From assembly GCA_029204225.1 (NCBI GenBank), contig CM055109.1, positions 18,923,783 through 18,987,782 on the forward strand: a stretch of 64,000 nt of DNA. Reading direction: 5' to 3'. Positions within the stretch are counted from its first letter, which is position 1, and the number at the start of each line of letters is the position of its first letter. This document shows, piece after piece, positions 1-12,100 of the stretch. This stretch comes from Diphasiastrum complanatum. Lineage: Eukaryota; Streptophyta; Lycopodiopsida; Lycopodiales; Lycopodiaceae. Under the pieces are notes generated by a model that was not told where the DNA came from, made no database searches, and was given only the letters and a program-made list of their open reading frames with translations. The translations under genes and the position numbers were made by a program.

Positions 1-21
1 CTCATCTTGTCTATCTTGCAG

Positions 22-166
22 GAGGACTTCTTCAACAAGAAATCACAAATATGGTCCAACAATTGGGGGATAGCCGTGCACTTGTGGCAAAGCTTGAGGC
101 AGAGATAACTTTATTACAACAAGAAAAGTGTCACCAAGAAATGCAAAATGGGATATATATCAAGCG
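22..166 (+). CDS. PIBF1: PIBF1-like exon a (first in window)
   Basis: The acceptor is cttgcag ending at 21 and the donor is gtaatg at 167. The exon opens with 2 nt finishing a codon, then 47 codons ([17 protein letters not shown]...), and ends with 2 nt (cg). It corresponds to the N-terminal coiled coil. The phase fits exon b exactly. Confidence 0.75.
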
Positions 167-3100
167 GTAATGGTTTCCTGCTCATGTTTTATTTGTTGAA
201 AGAAGACCTAGAAAGAGGAAACCATACTTCAACTGTTCAACATAAGTTATGACAATCAATGCGAACTAAAAGGAACTGCAACTTCTGAAAGGAACTATAT
301 CTAAGGCATGGTTACCAGGGAACGCGTTCCCACCCCCTGGGAACGTGTTCTCCATTCCCCACCTAAATAACCGGGCATTCCTGTGCACCCGCGTTCCCAG
401 GTGGGAACGCTCCCGCAGCACAATGCGTTCCTAGGCACGTTTCCAGTGGTGGGAACGCGTTCCCGAGCAGAAAACGTAAAATCATCCAAAAGAACCTTGT
501 TTTTTTAAGGTTCTCGGTTTTGAAGAGTATTACCATAAAAGGGTTCATATGCCTATATAAAAAACCATCAAAAGTAGCAAGGTACCCGTTTTTGAAAAAT
601 AATGTCGGTTTCATTCCTATGCTTTGCCAATTTTCCTGAGCACTGTTTCAAACTTATATTTTATAGCCTAGCGTTCCCAAGTTCTCGAAAATGTTCCCGT
701 TCCCAAGGCCATGTTCCCATTTCGTTCCCGTTCCCTACTATTTTGTATATTTTGTAGGGCATGTATATTTGTCCAAAAACTCAACATTTATCAAAGAGAA
801 AAAATAGGAAAGCTCTTACCCCATTTCACATAAAAAAGTGAGCCACCCCAAGTGACTAGGCTTAAAAAAATGCTAACATGGGGTAAGTGAAGATGCTAAC
901 ATGGAGTATTCCCGGGCATCTCCACATGCCTTAGGACCCCTATCTTTTAGGAACCTTTCAAATTTGGGTGGGAGAATATCCTTGTGGCTTATATAGGACA
1001 AAGGAGAGAGAGCAAAGGTCTCCCAGATAGGTTTGTGTGTGAAATGGGGGGCGATGGACTGATATGAAGTGGGCAAGTGTGACTTTGCGTCACGATTGGC
1101 CCGCTTTGTGTATGAAAACACAGTATGTTAATACATTGTGTGGAGGCCTAAATTAGGGTTAGATTTGAGAGCTATTAGTAAGGGGCCCATCTAGCCTTGT
1201 CACGTTGGCGCTACTAGCAAATGTCTAACAATGAATAAAAGGATAAAGTGCTGAAACCATATGGTGAAATTCTAATAATAGTGTGGGGGCCTAGGGCCTA
1301 GGGGCTGTCAATGATATGCTTTTACTCACCCTCTTCAACAAGATAGTGTGCCCACTTCCAATATAGAAGAAAATGCTGAGCTTGTGAAAGGGATGGTGTC
1401 AATGAGTCATAGACAAAATGATTCTATGATATTGAGTTACATGCAAAACAATGTTGTGAACATCGCATAGAGCATGATAATGACAATGATGGCATTTCTT
1501 GTAAGAATCATGCTTATAGCAAGGTGATCTATAGAAATGGAAGCTAAGCAAATCGTTCTAGATCAAGCTAATGCTTTCTATATCGATGTTGTGTCTAGGA
1601 TAATACCCAACATAATAAAGGAGACATTCTATATTGAGACTCAATAGAAGGGACAAAAAGAGGCTACTAGAGACAAGAGGAGACGAAAAATAAGAAGTGA
1701 TAACTAGAGTGCAAAAAAGTGATCTCATAATGAGTTATGGGTAAAACGTCACATAGATCATGAGATGAAAAGGATACTGCAAAATTTAACAATCTTCATA
1801 AGAATCATGCTAATCGCAAGCCGATCTACTATTTAGGAAGCTAAGCTAATGTATGAACCACTTCCAACAATCAATTTGTCAAATGACGAATTTTGAGATG
1901 GCTAAGAGGTTCAACTAGTTATTTCCTATTTGAACCCCATAGTTGTGGGAGAGCGTGGTTGAAAACCATTCATCCGCACAAATGGGTTGTATCCCATAGC
2001 TGAAAGTTTGGCAGCAAATTCTAATATCGAAAGATATTAGTCCCAATCAGTTTGCTTTTTGTTGATGTCTGCTTGAAGCATATCCTCTAGCACTTGGTTT
2101 TTTGATCATCCATCTATGGATGATTGACTGATACTTAAACCATAGGCTATCTAAAAATAACTTAACAAACTCTTCGTAACAATTGCCTTGGTCGGAAACA
2201 TTTTTGGCTACTATGGTCAATGGGTTGACTTGTGACGCTCATAGTGTCTTGATCCCTTTCGATCCTTGGTCCTTTTGGACCCTAGGCAAGTCTACTATGG
2301 AAATGCTTTTCCATTTCTATAGTAGACTTCTGATGGTTATCTTAACCTACTTGCCAAGACATTCCATTTCTGAATGTTTTTCAGCGACTATTAGAATACT
2401 GGTGGACATCCATTTTTATACTAGCCAGAGCAAATGCCCTTAAAGAAGCATAAATCTATAGTATGCCAAAGTGTCCTTTACAACATTTACTTTAGGCGCC
2501 TATTTATGAAGGACACACATTATATTTCTATGATGGAATATTGAATCCTTGCTCATTGGTGTCCTCAACCACTTTGGTATGCATGGGCACACTAGAATCT
2601 TCAACATCCTTTGCTAATGTACTTTTAGATTCATTTGGGTCCTCAATATTTGCTTATGTGCTTTTGGACTCATTGCCCTCAATGACCACTGATGGTTTCT
2701 TGGATAAGATGTCTTTTCCAGCTCTAAAAACCAGATTAGACCTCTATAGACTTTGACCTTGGAATGCTTTCCTAACTATAGAAGGATTTGATCTAAGAAA
2801 ATACTCTTATTTTCTCCTCAAGGATTCACATAATTGCTTGCAAGAACTCATCTCAAGGCATTCTATTCTATTTGTATCTGATAAACAATGCTGTTCTATA
2901 ACTGACACACAATTGAAATAGCAAAAAAAATTAGAACCAAAGGGTAAAACTCGAAACTCATGTAAACCAAGAGAAGTACAAAAAGCAATCTTATGTCCAT
3001 CCCCAGGATGACTATGAATTTGATGATAATCAGAATGAAGATCAATTTTAGAAAAAACGGAGGCTGTACCAAACTAGTCAAAAAGATCATCCATGCGAGG

Positions 3101-6100
3101 AATAAGATATTGATTATGAATGATAAGGCCATTAATAGCACAACAATTAGAACCATCTTTTTTATCCATCGGCAGAACAAGAGAACCATAAGGACTCTTA
3201 CTAGCAGTAATGAGGCGTTGATGAAATAAGGCAATAATCTAGGTGCGGCAGATCTCAGCTTGTTCTTGTCTAGTCATGCGATAAGGAGCACGTGAAGTAG
3301 GAGCAGAACCAAGAATTATATCAATAAGATGATTGATACTGTAAAGTGGAGGTAAGGATTAATGCTTGGAAAAGAACATGCTAATATATTCGTGATAAAG
3401 CCTCGACTGGTAAGGGAATAACAGAAGCTGGTGCAGGACTAGAAGTCACAACATGAACATTTAATAAAGTCACCCCAAGCTTTGGGTAAGGAACGCATAA
3501 ATTATTTAGCCGAAATAAGGGAAAAATCAGCTGCAAAATCGATACCATGAAAGATATGAGAAGTGCCATCATGAATTATAGAAAGACTCTGGTTTCAAAG
3601 ATTTTAAGTAACATCACCTAAGGAAAGAAACCAATCAGCTCCTAAGATGATATCATAATGCTTATGAGAATGATATGAAAATCAGCCTGTGTAGTAAAAT
3701 CACCTATATGATAAGGAAGAGCAGAAAACATAATTGTGCTTTGGAAAGTATGAGAATTAGCAACTTCAATGCGCAAATGACAAGCGCTAGAATAGGAGTG
3801 GCATGAATATGAGATGCAACATGTGTGCCATAGAACCGACGGTTCCTAGGTTCTAGAAACCGTGAGTTTTGGGAACCGTGGGTTCTGGGAACCGTGGGTT
3901 CTGGGAACCGTGGAAGGAAACATACCACGGTTCATTGAACCGTGGTACGTTTCCTGCAATTAATCAATTAATTAATTTTTTGCCAATTACCAAACCCCCC
4001 CCCCCCCAGTTTTTGGCCCTCTTTTACAGTTTTTGGGCTGTTTATGAGAATTAGAACTGTAAAATAGAACTGTAAAAATCCCCAGGCTGTAAAATAGAAC
4101 TGTAAAATCCACAGACTGTAAAATAGAACTGTAAAATCCACAGGCTGTTTTTGGGGGTAGGAACAAAAAATAAAAAATTAATTAATCAATTAATTAGTAC
4201 GGTTCACCACAGTTCCCCCTTAAATTTTCTGAGAACCGTACGGTTCTCAGAACCGTGGTGAACTGTACACGGTTCATTGATTCTATGATGTGTGCCAAGA
4301 AAATAATGTGTCCTGCTAGTGTCAACAAGAGTAGTAAATTCTTTACTGATATACGAAGGTGATGTGGACCGTGGTTGCTAGGCCAAGTGGCATAGGCAAG
4401 GTGAGCAAGACATTCGATGGGATCAGGAAAATCGGGAAGGAGCTTCATTAAGATAAATCTCAAATTCGGAATCCCCAAATTTATCAACTCTTTGAAAATG
4501 AACAACAACTGGCTGAGAAGATGTGTGCATTATTTGGAAAATGGTCTAGACTCAAAATAAAGCCTTTTGGTATGGATTTCTTGCATCTCTTAATTAGACC
4601 AACGACAAAAAGTCACAGGACGAGGTGAAGGGGAAGAATGAGGAGTATACTGAGTAACAGTAGAAGAGGCTATAATAGGAAATGAACTGGGTGTACGATA
4701 AAAATGTGTGTGGTGGCAACTGATCAAAATGCTTGTGTTGAAGAGTACTAGCAAGTGACATAGCTTAAGATAAAGATGTAGGATGAAAAGAACCAACATC
4801 ATAATGAAGGGCTCCTTTAAGGCCATAAATATATCTAGAAACAATCTCATTCACAAGTAACTCAAGAGAAAGAGAAGAAATTTCAACAAATTGTTCACTA
4901 TAATCAAGTACAGTACTCTTTTGTTGAAGCATGTGAAAAAGATCTTGCAGATTGGTACACCAAGTAGGATCGGTCATGGCTTTGACGAAGAGGAGTGGTC
5001 AATGTAGTCCATGCAACGGCAGTGGAAATGTCGAAAGTCCGCGTCTAGAATCATGTTTAGGCCTGACCATTGAGATGTATGGCTGCAAGTTGAACTTGTT
5101 GACTGCGCAATGTCAAAGAAAAGTAGGTCTCCATTTTACGGAGCCAATTAGCGAGCTCATTGCCATCTGAAGAACCACTATAAATGGTTAGCTGAACTTT
5201 GTCACGAAAATTACGCAATACGGTGTTAGGAGCAGGTGATGATACTGGAGGGAAATGGGTGGAACTTGGGGTGGATCCAAGAGAGCAGCTTGGGAAGCAT
5301 GTGAAGGAGAACGAGGTGAAGGTGGCTGTTGAGCATCAAAGGCTTTTGCAATGGCGATGTTTACCTAAGAAGGGATATCAACAACAATGTGTTGGACCAT
5401 CATCCAAACAACAATGTCCTTAGTACTAGAGGAAGCCTGTGTGGTCGACATGACAGTAAAGTGATAAAAGTAAAAAAACCAAGAGCAGGAAACAGTGAGC
5501 TCCTAAAAAAAGATAAAAAATAAAAAATAAAATAAAATTATAGGTGTTGTGTAAACCTAGACTAATGCAAAAATACAAAAAAAAAAGTGCTGCCAAAAGT
5601 GGAGTTGGAAAAAAGAAAGCTAGATTCAACCAAGGTGGATGTTGGAAATAGCAAAGTAAATGCTGAAAAAAACCCCCCTCTAAAATAGGTGCTGGAAGGT
5701 AGCAAAAATATGTCAATCTAACCTCCAAGTAGGGTGTCGGAAATAGGTGGGTATGCTGCCCCAAAAAATCAACAAGGTAGCTCAAACTGCGGTAGCAAAG
5801 AGGATGATGCAATCGCTAGAATGTAGGCCAAAAACAATTGCTGATGAAATGTATGTCGAAATCACCTCCAGGCAGTGAGCTAGGAAGAACGGTAGGTATT
5901 GCCCTGAAAAACCAACAGCTGAAGTTGAAAATAACCTAAAAAATAGGGCGATGGAGCCTCCAAGAGATTGTCAAAAGCCAGCAAACAAATGCTAATGAAA
6001 AAGTGCCGAAACCTTTTTCAAATAAGGTGCCATCGGAAATGATTTGCTAATTTTTCTTTTTTGCCTCCAAGTGCCAACTATTCGCTAAAGATTCACTAGA

Positions 6101-9100
6101 AAAAATGGAAATCCGCTAGTACCAAGTCAAGAACGTATCTACAAATTTAGCATGATAGATATAAAGTAGCATTCATAAACGTGACAAAATGATGATTCAC
6201 AAGAATTCTCCAACAAAGAAGACTAATGAAGTCAATGCTGTCGTTGTTGCCGATAGCTCAGGTAGATGTTCAACAAAGATAGAACTCCCCTACGAAGAGC
6301 TCAAGACATGATTGGATAATGAATAGCCTTAGGGCCCAAATTAGGAACCATGTAAAATAGTCTTAAATGTATTTTAAAGGGGTCTAAAAAGAATAAGAAA
6401 CTGCGGGACTCCAATAGTTGCAGGTCTACTTAGTGTCAGTCTATTTGCAGGTCAATCGAATTGATAAGTTTTTTGTTATCCTCAACTTCACTTCGAACAC
6501 ACATAGCAGCTATAGTTCAAGAGGCAAGGAGACAAGTTTGATAGTGCTTGACCATTTTGGTTTCTTAGCGCTTATTATCATATGAATTTGCTTGCGAAGA
6601 CAAGTTAAGCATATAGAAGATACCCTTTTGAATTTGCCTAAGGGTATAAGTTTTTTTATTCGAATGTCTTGATTGGCTTTTGTGTGGCTCATTGAGTTTC
6701 TTCTCCTTTTTGTGCCAAGTTCTTACTCTATTATTATTTTGCAATATCTTTTTGCTGATGTCCTTATCCAAACTATGTTTGTTTTATTTGGTAGCTTGGA
6801 GTCACAACTACGACATATGGAGGAACGAGCAGAATTAGACCTGGCTGAGTTGAAACGGCGCCAAAATATGGTGTGTTTAACATCAAACTTATTCGCCTTG
6901 TTGATTTGAGTAGCTTTAAGCAATCTCTCTCTATATCTCTATGAATTGGTCGAGAAAATTGTAAGTCCTTGAGTTTCAAGGTCATGATGTAGTTTGGTGA
7001 ATTTTACAAATCTTTACATGTGCAAAATGTTTTATACAAAGAAACTTGCAAAGTATGGGTCTTAAATAAAAAATCTTGTTGTGACTTTTGCAAGTATTGA
7101 ACTTTGAAGAAAATTCATTTGGCGCCAAAATTTTTCGTTGTTGAGGTAAAACAACACAGAGAGCATGAAATTTTATAGAATTGTACTCTAAACCACAACC
7201 ACCCTCATAAAAATGATGATAATGACAAGTTGATTTGAATTGACAATAATAAATTGAATTTATATTAAGAACCACTTTCTAGGCAATCAATCCACTAAGT
7301 GAGGAGACATCATGCTGAATTGAAGTTGATTGGGAGATAAGCGAGTCGAGGCTAGGAGCTCCATAAGGCTGAGCAAGCTTATCCAATGGCTACATTTTAC
7401 TTATAAGAGCAAATGACCTTATCCTACTACGAGTTATATCCAAGAGGCTGATTTGCTTTGTATACTAACAATCAATCAGATGGACTGCCAAAAACACAAT
7501 ATTTAATTCAGGGCCCGTATATGGTTAATGATTTTTCTTCCTTCCTATCCATCCTCAAGAAGACAATGTCAATAGTTTCAGTATAAAGAAAATATTGATG
7601 TCAAAAATTAGGAACTACTACAAAATGTATATTATTGACCACTCCTTGCATACTTAAGGTTCCATGAATTGTATATAACTTGATGTAACCTTCAGATTTG
7701 GATCATTTTTAGAAGCTTTGTCCCGATTATCATCACAAAGCCAGTCACATGTCGACCAATAAGATAAGATCTAGAGTTCTCATGTTTTGAAAGGTCATTT
7801 GCTATGAAATTCATGTGAGTTCTTCACGGAAGGTGGTAGATGTAGTTTAAGCTCAATCATACTAGAGTTTTTGGACTTTTAATCCTTTGTAAACCTAACA
7901 AATAAACCTAACAAATCACCTATTTTAGGTTTTTTGTTTAGTAAACCTAGAAATGATTGGGCTGTAGAAGTGAAATTCATGTTTTGAAGGCCCTTTTCCT
8001 TGACAAGATTCTTACGTTAGGCAGCCCATTCTTACAATTGTTCTTTTTAAATTGGCCAATGGTTTCAGTTTTTAATCTCATCCGATAAGCCACCTAGATA
8101 GGGTGCAACTAATCTTTAAGAAAATTCTAGTTATATACTTGTGCCCTTTGTACATCTCTATACATCACACCAAGTTGGAAGAACGTCATTTACTATTTTA
8201 AACATTACAAGTGATCTTATAGCCTAACTTACAACACCCGATTTCATTCTCAGCTTATCAATGTAAAGATGTATTCCTTTGCAAGGTGTTTCAAATGCAT
8301 TTTCTATTAAGAATAAAAAGAGTATGTTTGATTCCGTCAAGTTTGTAGCCATTATACCAAAAAGCTTCATAAAAATATTGAGGGCAACTTTCTTTAGGAT
8401 AAGTGCCAAGGATGATCAAGGAGACTTTTAAACTTCAGTATCTCGAATGAATTCTTGCAATAGTGAGTGAATCAAAAGTGAAGGTTTTTGGAAGAATTAA
8501 TGCAATAGTATCCTCAATCCATAAATTGGTTTTTCATATAAAAATTGTTCAAAATCTCCAATGGCAGCTAAGAACTTAAAGGATAAGGATGATGTGAAAG
8601 AGGTTGTAGACCTTTATGTTGAAGAAGAACCTCTTTTTTGAGTTCTTGCGTTTGCACAATTAGCACAATTTTTCTATAGGGTAAGAGAGATTTCACAATT
8701 TCATTACTATCCTCCTTGGAGATTTTCTCGTCTTGTTATAGAATATGTACTTTAAAAAAAACAACAATGCAAGTGTAATAGGGAAGACTTATCACTAGCA
8801 TGGACCTTTGATGGTTTGTGGGCGGAAAACCTTTTGTTAATCATGGATGCTCAATCATCGGGGATTGAGTTATGAGCAAATATGACATGTATGGCATCAC
8901 ATCATAAAAAAGAGACATTAATGACAACAAATGAGTCTCTCTACTTGAGACCATAATCTGAATATCACAAATATTTCATGCTAAAGCTCTACCTGAGCAA
9001 TAGTAGGAGAGATCTTCAAAAGTACGAGCTACTAAGGGAGGCGCCTGACTGGCTATTTATACTAATCAAAAGCTACCTCCCTTCAATTAACTATAGGGAA

Positions 9101-12100
9101 ATATGGAAACTCAAATATTAGGGCTCCATTTAGGAACCATGTGAAATATAGGTCATGTGCGTGTCAAATACAAATAAAAGTGTCTATTCACCAATAACAA
9201 TATCAAATAACATGCTAATACTAAAAGCATTATATAAGTAAATGATGCCATATGGATAATGTATTGGTGATACCTGTAATGGCCATCATATAGAAATGTA
9301 TGGCCATAACACTCCCCTAATAAAAATTAGCCCCATCCATCAAGAGCAAGGAGGAGCAACCAATTGGGTGTTGAAATAGGTTGATGCTGGAACTTGCTCA
9401 AGGCACTCTAAAGCCCAAGAATGCCATACGAAAGGATTGCTTTCCATCAATTGAGATAAAGAGCCCAAGGATACCGTAGGAAAATAATAGCTCGACTACC
9501 ATAGCAGCAAACACAGGAACAAATATTAAGGCCAAGTGGTATGCAACCAAGAATGCCTAGAAATGGGTTCAACACTTCAAGGGATCCGTAAGGCCCAAGA
9601 ATGTACAACACCAACATCAACTGGAGCAAATCCATGTATGAAAGCACAAGGATATTGAACGACAGTTATACATGCCATCCTCATAGTGGAGGACATAGTG
9701 TCGTTGACTATCTCATGGGGTCACCATCCTTTGTATCCATAGTCTCCGACTTCCATGTTTCCCCCACCACCCTTTCTGATCACTCCTTTCTCTCCTTCGA
9801 TATCGGCCACCTTCCGCCCACTCATCCATCTCCACTACCTACGCTTGCCTGAGCACCCAGATACACATTTGATCCCATTTGCTTGCCACTATACTCATGA
9901 CAGTCCAATCGACTTTTCTCACCACCTCTCTCTACACTGCTGCATCACTAACCTTCCCCACCAAACCCCATCCCAAAAAGACTTGACGCACACCTCAACC
10001 ATTGCACCCTCCATGGTACGATACTGAGTGCCGTTCTCTTCATCAGTTAGTAACCTATTCACATATCCATGCTCCACATCTACTCCGATCTTCCCGAAGC
10101 TCCTAACATCGTGTTCTCCACCGTAAGAAGCGTTCCTATGATGATTCTTGTTAGAGGTCTCAACACCATAGCAGGGCAAACACTAACTGATCCACCCAAC
10201 CTTGCCTACTCCCTGATATGGAGCAAGCCCCTCCTAGCCCAGTGTGAGGACTGGTAGCATGCATACTGCCAAGTGTCGGCCACGTGGCACTGACGTGGCC
10301 GACTGCACATCGGGACCCAACATGGGGCCCTATCCTGTTGACAGGGTCCCTAGGCTGTGTTAGGCCTGCCATGGCTATGGACCGTGCCGGGGCACACTAC
10401 TCACATTGTCTTGCCCTGTTGGTCATGTACGCTGGACATGACCCTGACTGTGGTATCTGACCTCCTGTGTTCTCTAGGGTTCGGCACTGGTTACGTGCTC
10501 ATAACACTCTCTCCCCATTAAGAACCGTCTTGGTCCTCTAAGACAAAGTCTGGAAAAATCTTGCGAAGGACACTGCCTTTCTCTCAAGTGGCATTCTCAA
10601 CAGGCTGATCATTCCACTTGACTAGATATTCTCGGTAGAGAATATGACGAGTCTGTGTCTCTCTATTATCAAGAATCTCCTCTGGTTCATGTGGAGGTTG
10701 CTGAGAATCCAATGGGAGAACTAGAACACTGTCCCCTACCAGATTTTATGATTTGGTTAAGGCTTTTCATAACTGACTTACATGAAAGACTGGAAAACCC
10801 TGACTGCTGTGTGGGAGTTCTAGTTCATAGGTGACCTCGCCTAGTCTCCTACTAATGGTAAAAGGACCACAATACCTAGGAGACAACTTAGCACACACTC
10901 TTGATTTGAGGGTTTTAGAGTCAACTAGAACTCTCAAGTAGACTTTCTCACCAGTGGAGAACTGCACATCCCGTCTGTGTGGATCTGCATAATGTTTGGC
11001 TCGATCCTGGGATTGCCTAATGCTACACTTAGCATGTTCTATCATCTGGTTTAGGTCTTCTAAAAAGTTCTGGCTGCTTCAACTCTTTCTTGTTTAAACC
11101 CTACAACTGTGGGTGAGCGTGGCTGAAAACCATACATCAGCATAAATGGGCTATATCCCATAGCTGAATGTTTGGTATTGTTATAAGCACACTCTAGTAT
11201 CGAGAGATACTCCTCCCAATTAGTCTGCTTTTGCTGACGTATGCACGAAGCATATCCTCCAGCACCTGATTTACTCTTTCTGTTTGATCGTCCGTCTGTG
11301 GATGGTCGATGGTACTCATGTTAAGTTTAGTATGGAGATGATAGAATGCTGCCCTCCAAAAATTTCCATTAAACTTACTGTCCTGGTCGCTGACTATGCC
11401 GGAAGGTAGACCGTACATTAAATAGCCCATCTACAAACAACCTCGCTAACTCTGGAGCTCTAATTCTACTAAGTGCATCTGCTACTGTGTTGAATTTCCC
11501 CCGTCTATATCTGATAGACATATCAAACTCTTGCATTAACTCAACCCAACGAGCTTTCCGACCTCTGAGCTCAGGCTGATTGCATCTGTCAGGACCTCAA
11601 ATACAAATAATGCCTCCAAGTCTTAAGGGCATGAACTATGGAGAAGAGTTCCTTTTCATAGGCACTGTACCTAGTCTGTGCTGGCTCGAGTTTTTTACTC
11701 TCGAACCCAACTGGTTGTCCATTCCGAGTTAGTACAGCACTCATTGCAAAGTCGCTAGCATCTGTTTCAACCACAAATGGCTGATTGGGGTCGACGACTT
11801 TTAGAATTGGTGCTGTAGCTAAAGCTGTTTTGAGAGCATCAAAGCTCTCCTATTGTGTGGACTCCCATATGAACTCCTTTCCCTTCCCCTTAAGAAGATT
11901 TGTCCTGGGAACTGCTATCTGAGCATATTCCTTGACAAATCGTCTGTAATATCCCGCCAAACCTAGAAAGATCTGTAATTCTAAGATATTCTGAGGTCTC
12001 AGCCAACTGAGTATGGCTTTGACCATATTGGGGTCCATCTTAATCCCATCTGCTGAGATAATGTGACCCAAATAAGCTATTTCTTCAACGAAGAATTCAC

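Larger units (their letters stand above)
1920..5460 (-). mobile_element. decayed Ty3/gypsy element, minus strand
   Basis: Reading leftward from about 5455: a gag-like stretch (4765-4977, with [20 protein letters not shown]), a protease with [12 protein letters not shown] near 4290-4330, an RT (3230-3370 [10 protein letters not shown]; 2940-3140 [12 protein letters not shown] and LPFG), then integrase remnants at 1920-2200 similar to those at 11100-11430. All parts carry stops and frameshifts. A MITE at 3829-4287 interrupts the protease. A spacer and LTR-like sequence to the right (5570-6420) probably belongs to it. Confidence 0.7.

Noticed and set aside
2896-3234. 112-codon hydrophobic minus-strand frame
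   Set aside because: Antisense-frame shadow of the decayed Ty3 RT; the RT motifs in the neighbouring frames explain the sequence.
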